The translations under genes and the position numbers were made by a program. Shown piece by piece: positions 1 through 7,968 of a stretch of 64,000 nucleotides of DNA. The stretch covers positions 186,001 through 250,000 of the forward strand of contig CAVPNY010000023.1 of assembly GCA_963706905.1 (NCBI GenBank), given 5' to 3'. Origin of the DNA: CAVPNY01 sp963706905. Lineage in GTDB: Bacteria; Chloroflexota; Anaerolineae; Anaerolineales; UBA4823. Position 1 is the stretch's first letter. Each line of letters starts with the position of its first letter. The notes beneath the pieces were generated by a model. It was not told where the DNA came from. It did not search any database and saw only the letters and a program-made list of their open reading frames with translations.

Positions 1-293
1 CTTACGAATGGGTGGATGATGGTTTCTAACTGCGCCAGGGCTGCCGCATCGGCGAACACCACCCGTCCCAGGCGGGAGCGGTCGATCTGCCCATCCTGCC
101 CGAGAATCCACTGGCCAAAAGTATCGACAACTGGTTGGTAACCCGGGGCGCCTTGAGCCAGGGCGCGGTGGGCCAGCGCATCGGCGTCAATGCCATATGC
201 ACCCAGGTGTTCCAACATCTTGCGCACGACGCTCTTCCCGGTGGCAATATTCCCCGTCAGTCCGAGAATCACTTTGCCCGGCCAGGCGCTCAT
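1..293 (-). CDS. coaE: Dephospho-CoA kinase (N-terminal part, cut by window edge)
   Basis: The enzyme phosphorylates dephospho-CoA at the ribose 3'-OH with ATP, the last step of coenzyme A synthesis, in the cytosol. Only the first 97 codons are present; the gene runs off the left edge. The visible protein starts MSAWPGKVILGLTGNIATGK and has a P-loop (GLTGNIATGKS, residues 11-21), followed by the GIDADALAH stretch typical of CoaE and the substrate-binding segment ending TIIHPFV. It lies 235 bases downstream of the peptide-transporter permease gene, in the same direction. Identification is firm from the P-loop context and DAD motif; the rest of the protein cannot be checked. Confidence 0.9.
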   Translation of the reverse strand, partial: MSAWPGKVILGLTGNIATGKSVVRKMLEHLGAYGIDADALAHRALAQGAPGYQPVVDTFGQWILGQDGQIDRSRLGRVVFADAAALAQLETIIHPFV

Positions 294-431
294 GGGTGTA
301 TTCGCTCCATGCATGGTATTGATTACATCTACATTGTAGCCGGGGCTGAGAAGATTGTCAAAGGAGGAGGACAAGGAAAAAATGTCGTATAGGCCTTTGT
401 GGCCGTCAGCGAAGGAAAAACACCTACATGG

Positions 432-509
432 GTAAGACCACGGTCGGTTGCGGGATAACATGCCCGCAGGGGGCAAGACTACGGTCGGTTCGGGGGTAGC
501 AAGCCCGCA
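432..509. repeat. Imperfect tandem repeat, 41-base spacing, each copy with a GC hairpin
   Basis: Two 37-base copies (432-468 and 473-509) agree at about 30 positions and start 41 bases apart. Both contain the phrase ACGGTCGGTT and end in GCCCGCA. Each can fold a short GCGGG/CCCGC-type hairpin. They sit between the stop of the permease gene and coaE, so they could act as transcription-pausing or mRNA-end structures, but there is no clear T-run. The rest of the 294-528 gap shows nothing recognisable. Confidence 0.45.
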
Positions 510-528
510 CGTGCCAGGCTACGCTGGG

Positions 529-1497
529 TTAGCCGTTTCGTTTGCTGGACAGGCGCGGGTCCAGCGCGTCGCGCAGCCCATCGCCCAACAGGTTAAATGC
601 CAGGACGGTGAGCATCAAGGCAAGCCCCGGGAAGATAACCAGGTGCGGCGCGTTAAAGATATTCTTGTATTCCTGTCCCACCATCAGGCCCCATTCTGGG
701 TCAGGGGGTTGAGCTCCTAGCCCAAGGAAGGACAGGGCCGCTGCGTCCAAGATGGCCGTTGCAACTCCCAGGGTGCCGGCTACAATGATCGGGGTGAGAG
801 AATTGGGCAGGATGCGGCGAAACATTAAATGGGCCTTACTGGCGCCCAGAGCCTGGGAGGCGGATACAAAATCCGTCTCGCGGATAACTAGCACGTTTGA
901 GCGCACCACGCGAGCGTAGATTGGAATCGAAACGATGCCGATCGCTAGCAGCGCATTGATCAGGCCCGTCCCCAGGACAGTCACAATGGCGATCGCCAGC
1001 AACAGGCTGGGAAAAGCCAGCAATACATCCATCACGCGCATAATGCCGTTATCAGCCCAGCCCCCAAAAAATCCGGCCGAAACGCCCAACAAGGTACCGA
1101 TGATGATGGCAAAGGTGACCGTGGTAAAACCGATGATCAGGGAAAGGCGCGCCCCATACAACACCCGGCTGTAAACGTCGCGTACATTGCCATCGATGCC
1201 AAAGAAGTGCTGCGGTTTATCCTCGGGGCAGCCCAACAAGTGGATGCACGGACCTTCGCGCTTTTTGACATCCTCAACGCCGATCAGTGGTTTTTCTGGA
1301 TCATGGGTTCGCAGCAACGGCGCAAAGACTGCCACGAAGATCAACACTATCAGGATCGAAAATCCGACCATCGCCGAGCGGTTACGGCGCAAGGCGCGCA
1401 ATGTCTCGCGGGTCTTGCTGACCTGGATATTGATCGGCTCTCTTCCAAGCCCGGCATCTTCTAAAGAGGCAATTTTGGTATCTGAAGTTGCAGTCAT
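529..1497 (-). CDS. Peptide/nickel-type ABC transporter permease, DppC/OppC family
   Basis: Inner-membrane permease of an ABC importer for peptides or similar solutes; it pairs with the DppB-type permease encoded just upstream. The 322-residue protein has the usual DppC layout: a cytoplasmic N-terminus, a first membrane helix (SAMVGFSILIVLIFVAVFAP), a periplasmic loop with two cysteines, then five more membrane segments. The EAA-type loop that contacts the ATPase is visible as ASQALGASKAHLMFRRILP. It is third in the order binding protein, permease, permease. No DppD/DppF ATPase gene follows before coaE, so the ATPases must be encoded elsewhere. The substrate cannot be told from sequence. Confidence 0.92.
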   Translation of the reverse strand: MTATSDTKIASLEDAGLGREPINIQVSKTRETLRALRRNRSAMVGFSILIVLIFVAVFAPLLRTHDPEKPLIGVEDVKKREGPCIHLLGCPEDKPQHFFGIDGNVRDVYSRVLYGARLSLIIGFTTVTFAIIIGTLLGVSAGFFGGWADNGIMRVMDVLLAFPSLLLAIAIVTVLGTGLINALLAIGIVSIPIYARVVRSNVLVIRETDFVSASQALGASKAHLMFRRILPNSLTPIIVAGTLGVATAILDAAALSFLGLGAQPPDPEWGLMVGQEYKNIFNAPHLVIFPGLALMLTVLAFNLLGDGLRDALDPRLSSKRNG

Positions 1498-1538
1498 GGG
1501 TGAAGGTCGGGATTTCTCAGTCTAGTTTAGTATGCTGT

Positions 1539-2615
1539 TTAACTCAGCCGGATGCGTGGATCTAGAAAGGCATACATCAAGTCTACAACTAGGTTAACAA
1601 CCAGGTAGATGACGGCAATGACCAGGACGAAACCCTGGACAACTGTGTAATCCCGGGCGGTGATCAATTCAAAGAGAGTCTTGCCAACACCGGGTAAACC
1701 AAAGACCGTCTCGGTGAGCACAGCTCCGCTCAATAGCCCGCCCAGGGATAGGCCAACAATAGTCACGATTGGCAGCAGTGCGTTGCGCAAGCCATGTTTA
1801 AGGACCACGGCGCGCCTTTGTAAGCCCTTGGCGTGGGCGGTGCGGATGTAGTCCAGGCTGAGCACATCCAGCAAGCTCGAACGGGTCATACGGGCAATGA
1901 TGGCCAGTGGGATGGTGCCCACGGCCAGGGCAGGCAGGATCATGTGCTTGATCACATCGTTCAAGGCGGTCCAGTTGCCTGTGATCAAGGCATTTACGGT
2001 ATACAGGCGCGAAACAAAGGTCAATAACGAGGCCGGGAATCCAGTGAGATGCTCCAGATGCCAGGCTTCCATCAATGTCGGTAATTCAACCCCCGCGGAG
2101 AGGCGCCCGGAAGGCGGCAGCCAGAAAGGCGTATCTTTCAATAAAACCGCAAATGTAAAAGACAGCAGCAAGCCCAGTACAAAGACGGGCATGGAAACGC
2201 CTATATTGGCGCCAATCATGGTGGCCACATCTACTTTTGAGTTATGCCGGTAGGCAGAGATGATCCCTAATGGGACTCCCGCGATAGTGGCGAAGAACAT
2301 GGCATAGAAGGCCAGCTCAATCGTCACCGGCAGGCGCTCGGCCAAGATCACGGTGGTTGGGCGACCCTGGCGCAGGGATACACCCAGATCGCCGGTCAAG
2401 ACATCCTGCAAATAAATCCAGAATTGCACCAGGATCGGGCGATCCAGACCATTGCGGATAATGAACGCATCGCAGACCTGATCTGTGGCACGCTCGCCGA
2501 GCACAGCCCGGCACGGATCTCCAGGCAGCAGTCGCGCCAGGGCAAAAGTAACAAACAAAATTCCCAACAAGACTGGCAGTGCAGACAAAACACGGCGGAC
2601 GATGTATTGAATCAT
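1539..2615 (-). CDS. Peptide/nickel-type ABC transporter permease, DppB/OppB family
   Basis: First permease of the peptide-type ABC importer, an integral membrane protein that forms the translocation path with the DppC-type partner 41 bases downstream. The 358-residue protein starts MIQYIVRRVLSALPVLLGIL, the standard DppB opening, and has the LARLLPGDPC segment and the EAA loop YIRTAHAKGLQRRAVVLKH. A longer than usual periplasmic insert (about residues 170-210) separates membrane helices 3 and 4. It is preceded by a strong intercistronic hairpin (2646-2673) that would lower its expression relative to the binding protein. The family is certain; the solute is unknown. Confidence 0.92.
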   Translation of the reverse strand: MIQYIVRRVLSALPVLLGILFVTFALARLLPGDPCRAVLGERATDQVCDAFIIRNGLDRPILVQFWIYLQDVLTGDLGVSLRQGRPTTVILAERLPVTIELAFYAMFFATIAGVPLGIISAYRHNSKVDVATMIGANIGVSMPVFVLGLLLSFTFAVLLKDTPFWLPPSGRLSAGVELPTLMEAWHLEHLTGFPASLLTFVSRLYTVNALITGNWTALNDVIKHMILPALAVGTIPLAIIARMTRSSLLDVLSLDYIRTAHAKGLQRRAVVLKHGLRNALLPIVTIVGLSLGGLLSGAVLTETVFGLPGVGKTLFELITARDYTVVQGFVLVIAVIYLVVNLVVDLMYAFLDPRIRLS

Positions 2616-2645
2616 GGGTTGTTCAGCGTGCCTCGGAGAGAAGGA

Positions 2646-2673
2646 TGAGGGATCGCCATTCGGCGATCCCTCA
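2646..2673 (-). terminator. Intercistronic hairpin between binding protein and permeases
   Basis: A perfect 12-bp stem (TGAGGGATCGCC pairing with GGCGATCCCTCA) with a 4-base loop lies between the end of the binding-protein gene and the permease start. There is only a weak pyrimidine tail (TCCTTCTCTCC) on the minus strand. It is best read as a partial terminator or 3'-end stabiliser that lets the binding protein be made in excess, as is common in ABC importer operons. Confidence 0.65.
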
Positions 2674-2695
2674 TCGTGTTAATCCAACCTGTTTA

Positions 2696-4471
2696 TTACG
2701 GAGCGTTCAGGAATGAACCAAACAGGCCCGAGAAGTATGAGAAGTCACCCACCCGGCCTACATGAAGCGGGTTGGATGCATCCCACTGGACAATCCAGGA
2801 CATGGCCACGTCGTTCGCATCCAGCGTCGATCCGTCATGGAACATGACGCCTTCGCGCAGCTTGAAGACCCACTCAGTGGCGTCGGCGTTGGGGGTGTAT
2901 TCGGTTGCCAGGGAGGGGATCACTTCCACGCCGCCGACCGTGTAAGCCAGCAACGATTCGTTAATCTGCTCACAGACACGCAGCGACTCGCCGTCCGATT
3001 CATCAGCGCAGTACAGGCCGATCGGCTCAGCGTTCTGCATGAAGGTGAAGGTATCCTGCCCCGGGACAACCATCACTTCCAGGCTCTCGTTGCCCAGCGG
3101 GCTGGCGTGGGCACCTTCCACAGTCGCCAGGTAGGCGGCTGCCGAAGCGCCGTGGGAGATCGGGATCATCGGCACGTGCTGCTTGATCAGATCGTTGACT
3201 TCGGTGTAGATGGCGCGGCGGGCTTCTTCATCGCCCAGTTGAGCGGCTTCGGTCAGCCGGGAGGTGATGTCATCCCACTTGGTGCCGAACTGATCCGTAG
3301 CGCCAGCGCCGAAGTGGTAGTCATAGAAGTTAGTCGGGTCGGGGTAGTCACCCGTCCAGCCAAGCAGGTGCAGACCTTCCAGCTCACCAGCGTTGGAGGC
3401 GTCAATGAAGGCGCCTGATTCCATCTCAACCAGCTCGACTTCGATATTCAGGTTCTCCAACAACTGAGCAGCAAGATCCTGGGCAACAACCGGCGGTTCA
3501 GGCAGGTAGCCGCGAAAGACATTGCGGTAGGTGAGCGTGGTCTGGAAGCCATCCGGGAAGCCAGCGGCAGTCAGCATTTCCTTGGCCGCCACCGGGTCAA
3601 ACTCGTACCAGGTGGAGTCCGTCGGGCGAGCCAGCAGGCCTTCCGGCAGGAACTGGTCAGCAACGCTTGAGCCTACTGGATAGAAAGTGTCGACGATGCG
3701 CTGGCGGTCGATGGCCATGGCAATCGCCTGGCGAACCTGTTCGTTATCGAAGGGCGGGAAAACATTGTTGAAACCCACGTAAAAGATATTGAACGGGTCG
3801 CGCGGGACCAACTGCAGGTTGGCGTCGTTCTGCACCGTCTCGTAATCCTCAGTGCCAACATTATCGACGCCGTCCACAGTGCCGGCCTGGAGCTCGATCA
3901 GCTTCTGCGGGCCTTCAGCGGTCCAGCGAAAGATAGCCTGGGCAGCCAGGGCGGGATCGCCCCAATAGTCATCGAAGCGGGTGAGCATGACATTCTCGCC
4001 GCGATTCCAGCTTTCGAGCTTGAAGGGACCAGTGCCTATCGGCACGCCGATCAGATCACCACCACCGCCAGTCGCTTCCAGGTACTCTGCGGGGTAAATC
4101 TGAAAGGCGGAGAAAGCAGCCTTGGCAGGCATAGCCGGGTCGGGAACGCACATGGTGAACTTAACCGTAAATTCATCCACGGCCTCAATCGATTTGATGA
4201 TGCCGCCGTAGTCGCAGCTTTCTGCGGCAAGCGACAGACCTTCGTAAGTTGAAGGCGGTTCGGTGGCAACCGGTGCTTCTGTCACCATGGGCGCTTCGGT
4301 CTCAACTGGTGGCGCTTCGGTGGCAACCGGCTCTTCGGTCATGACAGGTGCTTCGGTCTCAACTGGCGGCGGCGCTTCTGTTGTAGCCGGCGCGGTGGGG
4401 GCGCAAGCCGCCAGGACCATGCTGGCCAGTACAAAGACAGCCAGCAAGGTGTATAGATATTTGTGTTTCAT
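2696..4471 (-). CDS. Peptide-type ABC transporter substrate-binding lipoprotein, apparently circularly permuted
   Basis: Extracytoplasmic solute-binding protein of family 5 (SBP_bac_5), lipid-anchored: signal peptide with lipobox LAAC (Cys23), then a Thr/Glu/Pro-rich repeat linker to about residue 80. The ATG at 4471 is preferred because GGAGGAGA lies five bases upstream. The domain order is abnormal. Residues from about 85 begin with what is normally the second third of lobe I (SIEAVDEFTVKF, then GTGPFKLESW and DYWGDP) and continue through lobe II. The part that normally opens the family (INESLLAYTVGGVEVIPSLA, FKLREGVMFHDGSTLDANDV) forms the last ~115 residues. Length (591) fits a complete domain. 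It heads an operon with two permeases. The substrate is unknown. Confidence 0.9.
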   Translation of the reverse strand: MKHKYLYTLLAVFVLASMVLAACAPTAPATTEAPPPVETEAPVMTEEPVATEAPPVETEAPMVTEAPVATEPPSTYEGLSLAAESCDYGGIIKSIEAVDEFTVKFTMCVPDPAMPAKAAFSAFQIYPAEYLEATGGGGDLIGVPIGTGPFKLESWNRGENVMLTRFDDYWGDPALAAQAIFRWTAEGPQKLIELQAGTVDGVDNVGTEDYETVQNDANLQLVPRDPFNIFYVGFNNVFPPFDNEQVRQAIAMAIDRQRIVDTFYPVGSSVADQFLPEGLLARPTDSTWYEFDPVAAKEMLTAAGFPDGFQTTLTYRNVFRGYLPEPPVVAQDLAAQLLENLNIEVELVEMESGAFIDASNAGELEGLHLLGWTGDYPDPTNFYDYHFGAGATDQFGTKWDDITSRLTEAAQLGDEEARRAIYTEVNDLIKQHVPMIPISHGASAAAYLATVEGAHASPLGNESLEVMVVPGQDTFTFMQNAEPIGLYCADESDGESLRVCEQINESLLAYTVGGVEVIPSLATEYTPNADATEWVFKLREGVMFHDGSTLDANDVAMSWIVQWDASNPLHVGRVGDFSYFSGLFGSFLNAP

Positions 4472-4591
4472 CTTTCTCTCCTCCAATTTGACTTTATTGT
4501 TTTTTTAAATAACGAGATGAACGGCCGATAGTATCTGCTCAACAGCACCTCCTTGGTTTCCATTAATCGGACTGCTTGGGAATAAGATGCA

Positions 4592-4619
4592 ATTATAAAC
4601 CACATTTTGTCCTGGTGAA
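4592..4619 (-). promoter_or_regulatory. Candidate promoter of the peptide-transporter operon
   Basis: On the minus strand a perfect TATAAT (4592-4597) follows TTCACC (4614-4619) after 16 bases. This would give a leader of about 115 bases before the lipoprotein ATG. The remaining 4620-4850 gap is AT-richer and has no convincing gene; it contains short direct repeats around TGACACCTGACACTG near 4725-4742. Confidence 0.4.
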
Positions 4620-4856
4620 TGGGATTTTTAGACATACTTCCCGCCAGGTGGAAAGGTTCATATGTTCATCATAAATTCAACATTCGACAGCATAAAAAAG
4701 ATGAAAAATGTCACATTTATAAGGGTGACACCTGACACTGTGCCCGGAGCCATAAAAAAGGATATACTAAGACACCTGCAAGCATTAAATGGTAAGAACA
4801 GTTTATCGACTTGACTATGAGACTGTTGACTGACGGCTAAATAAGGAGAGATGACC

Positions 4857-5090
4857 ATGGCTGAAAAAACCTGGGAGACGATTAAAATTCAATACTGCCA
4901 CCATGTCGATAGTGAGGTTGGTTTGGAGGCCGAGGTCATCTACCCTGCGGAATGGCTGCCAGATCAGGAGCCGCGCATTGTGGCGCACCGCTGTTCCCAC
5001 GGCCTGGCATGCAACCTGGATGGCCGGGTGAGCTGCGTGTGGGCCGGGACCAATCCAACCTATGATCCCTTTCGAGCCAGCCAGGAATAA
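4857..5090 (+). CDS. Small Cys/His-containing protein of unknown function
   Basis: A 77-residue protein, not recognised as a named family. The ATG at 4857 is chosen over the in-frame ATG at 4851 because AAGGAGAG (4843-4850) then sits at proper distance. The sequence has a YCHHVDSE segment near the N-terminus and a C-terminal cluster AHRCSHGLACNL followed by GRVSCVWAGTNPTYDPF, so three or four cysteines and several histidines could bind a metal. No signal peptide or membrane segment is visible. It stands alone between divergent and convergent neighbours and ends just before a bidirectional terminator. The good ribosome site and terminator make it a credible gene. Confidence 0.7.
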   Translation: MAEKTWETIKIQYCHHVDSEVGLEAEVIYPAEWLPDQEPRIVAHRCSHGLACNLDGRVSCVWAGTNPTYDPFRASQE

Positions 5091-5133
5091 GCTTGCTGTC
5101 ATCATTCTCTTCCTCACGCTTTCTGCACAACGC

Positions 5134-5168
5134 AAGAACCCCGATGCACACGCACCGGGGTTCTTGTT
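5134..5168. terminator. Bidirectional intrinsic terminator between convergent genes
   Basis: AAGAACCCCG (5134-5143) pairs perfectly with CGGGGTTCTT (5156-5165). The hairpin is followed by T-rich sequence on the plus strand and by GCGTTGTGC after the stem on the minus strand. It separates the small Cys/His gene from the convergent kbl gene and probably serves both, better in the plus direction. Confidence 0.75.
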
Positions 5169-5207
5169 TCACTACCTTTTCCCAAACTGAGTTTAGATCA
5201 GCGATTC

Positions 5208-6392
5208 TCAGGCAATCACACCCAGCTTGCGTCCGACGCTGGCAAATGCCTCCAGACCCTGGTCTAGATCGTTCTTCTCATGAGCTGCCGAGATCATCAC
5301 CCGCAAGCGCGCCTTGCCGCGCGGCACGGTGGGGAATCCAATCGCCATGGCGAAGACCCCAGCCTCAAAGAGCTGCCGGCTGAACTCCTGAGCCAGAAGC
5401 GCCTCGCCCAGCATGACCGGGGTGATGGGGGTGCTGCTCTTGCCGGTATCAAACCCCAGGCGATGCATCTCGCCTTTGAAGTAGCGGGTATTCTCCCACA
5501 GCCGGTCAACCAGCTCGGTCGACTCCTCCAGCAGGTCAAGCGCCGCCAGGCAGGCTGCCACATCGGGCACAGTCATCGCAGAGGAGAACAAGAACGGGCG
5601 ACCACGCTGGCGCAGCCACTCAACCACCACCGAATTCCCGGCTACCACACCGCCAACCACGCCGAAAGCCTTGGATAGCGTGCCAATCTCGATATCCACC
5701 TTGCCATGCAAGCCAAATTGATCCACAATGCCGCGTCCGCCTTTTCCCAGCACGCCCTCCCCATGGGCGTCATCCACCATCAAGATAGCGTCATATTTCT
5801 GGACCACCGCGTAGATTTGATCCAGCGGTGCCATATCCCCATCCATGCTGAACACGCCGTCTGTGATCACCATCGCCCGCTTAAAGCTGGCGCGACTCTC
5901 CTGGAGGACACGCTCTAAATCAGCCGGATTACAGTGCGCATAGCGTACGATCTGACCACCAGAAAGGCGGCAGCCGTCAATGATGCTGGCGTGGTTTAGC
6001 TCATCCGAGAAAATGCCGTCTTCCTTGCCTACCAGGGCCGGGATGCAGCCCAAATTGGCGTTAAAGCCGGATTGGAATGTGATCGCCGCAGGGACATTCT
6101 TAAAAGCCGCTAGGCGCTGCTCCAATTTCACGTGCAGGTCCATCGTCCCGGCGATCGAGCGCACTGCAGCCGGCCCAACCCCATATTGCTCAATTGCCTT
6201 GCGGGCGGCAGCGACCAGACGCGGGTGGTTCGCCAGGCCTAAATAGTTGTTCGAACAGAAATTCAACACCCGCTTGCCGTCCACTACCAGCCAGGCGCCT
6301 TGCGGCGAGCTTAATGTGCGAATGCGGTTGTATAATCCCGCTTCCTTCAGGCTTTGTAGCTCATCTTGAATCCATTGCAGTTTTTCAGGCAT
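5208..6392 (-). CDS. kbl: Glycine C-acetyltransferase (2-amino-3-ketobutyrate CoA ligase)
   Basis: PLP enzyme of the alpha-oxoamine synthase family: it cleaves 2-amino-3-ketobutyrate with CoA to glycine and acetyl-CoA in threonine breakdown. The 394-residue form starting at 6392 is chosen because GGGAGAG lies eight bases before that ATG; the in-frame ATG at 6422 lies inside the upstream gene. Visible family motifs are FCSNNYLGLANHP, GTMDLHVKLE, DELNHASIIDGCRLS, VDDAHGEGVLG and the PLP-lysine segment GTLSKAFGVVGG. It is the last gene of a four-gene run. Serine palmitoyltransferase or BioF are relatives, but the close match to the Kbl motif set makes Kbl the best call. No threonine dehydrogenase gene is adjacent. 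Confidence 0.88.
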   Translation of the reverse strand: MPEKLQWIQDELQSLKEAGLYNRIRTLSSPQGAWLVVDGKRVLNFCSNNYLGLANHPRLVAAARKAIEQYGVGPAAVRSIAGTMDLHVKLEQRLAAFKNVPAAITFQSGFNANLGCIPALVGKEDGIFSDELNHASIIDGCRLSGGQIVRYAHCNPADLERVLQESRASFKRAMVITDGVFSMDGDMAPLDQIYAVVQKYDAILMVDDAHGEGVLGKGGRGIVDQFGLHGKVDIEIGTLSKAFGVVGGVVAGNSVVVEWLRQRGRPFLFSSAMTVPDVAACLAALDLLEESTELVDRLWENTRYFKGEMHRLGFDTGKSSTPITPVMLGEALLAQEFSRQLFEAGVFAMAIGFPTVPRGKARLRVMISAAHEKNDLDQGLEAFASVGRKLGVIA

Positions 6393-6411
6393 CTTTATCT
6401 CTCCCGGTTGA

Positions 6412-7401
6412 TTACTTTTCATCCTTATCCCGCTTGCGCATGCCGATCAAGCGCCCGAAGATCTCCGAGGCGGTAGGCATCTCGGCGGGTGGAGGCTCAT
6501 CCTCAGGCCAGGTTCCGGTCACGCGTTGATTCCACCATTCTTCCCGGCCGCTCCGGGCATATGCCAGGCGCTGATCCAGTGCCGCAGCGTCTTCCTGGGC
6601 AATTTCACCGCGCATCGCTTGCAGCGATGCGATTAACGCATCGATCAGCCGGACAACATTCACCTGGTTGAGCAGGGCAGCCGCTTGTAAGCTCTTGGAT
6701 TCGGTGGGGATCAAGATTGGGGCAGTTACTTCCGCGTAGGATTTACCCGCCAGCTTGCGCGCTTCTGCCCAACCTGGCTGGCCGTACGTGGCATCCAGGA
6801 GTGCGGCCGCCATCAGCTGGGGCAAGATGTGCGTCTTGGCCATCAGGCCATCCACCTCCATCAGATCGGCGAACAGAGGCGTCGCTCCTATCAGCTTTAC
6901 AAGATCGGAAGCCAGCTTGATCGCCTCAGACTCTGCCCGCGGCGGCGCGACTACACCCACCAGGCTGTTATGAAACAGATCAGCATGGGCTGCCTCTACT
7001 CCAGTTTCAAATTCATGCAGGTAAATCGCATTAACCGCCGGCATCAAACCAATATAGTGGCGTTCAGCTGGGATCAGCTCGGCTGCCCAGTTCATTACCG
7101 CCTGCTTGGCCGGGCTGGTGTCCATTATTACCGCCCCGTTTTTGAGATCTTCTTTAATTACCGATAGCGTCTCGCGGATCTGGTCGACGGGCAACGCCAG
7201 CAGGACAATATCCGCCTCGCGCACCGCCGCTGGGAGGTTAACCATAACCTTATCCAGCGCGCCCATCTTCTCTGCCCGGCGGGCTATACCGATCTCGAGG
7301 TCGTGCCCCACCCGGTAGACCTGCCCCTTTTGTCCCGCCAGCGCCAATCCAATCGACGCGCCGATCTGCCCCAATCCCACAATGGTTATCTGCACTGTCA
7401 T
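6412..7401 (-). CDS. Prephenate dehydrogenase-like NAD(P)-dependent enzyme
   Basis: The fold and motifs are those of TyrA-type prephenate dehydrogenases, which make 4-hydroxyphenylpyruvate for tyrosine synthesis. A Rossmann nucleotide motif GLGQIGASIG lies at residues 9-18, then DIVLLALPVDQI, MDTSPAKQAVM and a C-terminal helical part (MEVDGLMAKTHILPQLMAAA). At 329 residues it is TyrA-sized, without an ACT or chorismate-mutase domain. The C-terminal 30 residues are charged and disordered-looking. AAGGTGG precedes the ATG, and the gene starts nine bases after the HD-protein stop. No other aromatic-pathway gene is near, so a related dehydrogenase role cannot be excluded. Confidence 0.75.
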   Translation of the reverse strand: MTVQITIVGLGQIGASIGLALAGQKGQVYRVGHDLEIGIARRAEKMGALDKVMVNLPAAVREADIVLLALPVDQIRETLSVIKEDLKNGAVIMDTSPAKQAVMNWAAELIPAERHYIGLMPAVNAIYLHEFETGVEAAHADLFHNSLVGVVAPPRAESEAIKLASDLVKLIGATPLFADLMEVDGLMAKTHILPQLMAAALLDATYGQPGWAEARKLAGKSYAEVTAPILIPTESKSLQAAALLNQVNVVRLIDALIASLQAMRGEIAQEDAAALDQRLAYARSGREEWWNQRVTGTWPEDEPPPAEMPTASEIFGRLIGMRKRDKDEK

Positions 7402-7410
7402 TTTGCCACC

Positions 7411-7968
7411 TTAATTATGATCGTCAACAGATTGCAAAATTTGTAAAAGGAGTTCTTCACGAGTGGTTGCCTCCAGACCGGACGGGGTGATCGGCTTATC
7501 TTGGTGCCGCCGGATCAAGGCCACCGCCAGAGAGGATGTCCCTGCCGCCGCAGCCATCTCGGCTCCCCATTGAGGATGTTGCGCCGCGACGACAAAGGCC
7601 TTCCGCCACCATTCGACCTGATCCGCTTGTCCATCTGGTTCCACCCCCCAATGGGCGACGCATCCCGGATAGACTGCCTGCGCCAGGACAATCCAGATTC
7701 GCTCCCAAAGATGCAATGGACGCCGCGTTTTCCCGACGTCGTGCAGCAATGCTGCCACGCAAAGATCCTTATCCTGCTCGCCCCGTTCCAGCAGGGCATA
7801 CAGCACGCGCAGGCTGTGAGCCTGTTCGCTGGGCTGCATGCACACAAACAGAGCCATTTGTTCACGGTTTAGGAAGGTGGCCGCGTTTTCAAGATCGGCG
7901 TGGCGAGAGTCTGGCCTGAGCGCCAACCAGAATTGACGCGTGCGGTAGAGCCAGCGACCAGTTGTCAT
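7411..7968 (-). CDS. HD-domain phosphohydrolase-like protein
   Basis: Cytosolic metal-dependent HD-superfamily protein of 185 residues, with the ligand set H51 (EQAHSLRVL) and H76-D77 (ALLHDVGK). Such proteins hydrolyse nucleotides or phosphodiesters; the substrate here is unknown. The start at 7968 is chosen because its ATG overlaps the stop of the site-2 protease gene as ATGA, which implies translational coupling. An upstream in-frame ATG at 8019 would extend into that gene. The C-terminal segment RRHQDKP followed by EELLLQILQSVDDHN resembles HD proteins that are often annotated only as HDIG domain. Confidence 0.8.
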   Translation of the reverse strand: MTTGRWLYRTRQFWLALRPDSRHADLENAATFLNREQMALFVCMQPSEQAHSLRVLYALLERGEQDKDLCVAALLHDVGKTRRPLHLWERIWIVLAQAVYPGCVAHWGVEPDGQADQVEWWRKAFVVAAQHPQWGAEMAAAAGTSSLAVALIRRHQDKPITPSGLEATTREELLLQILQSVDDHN

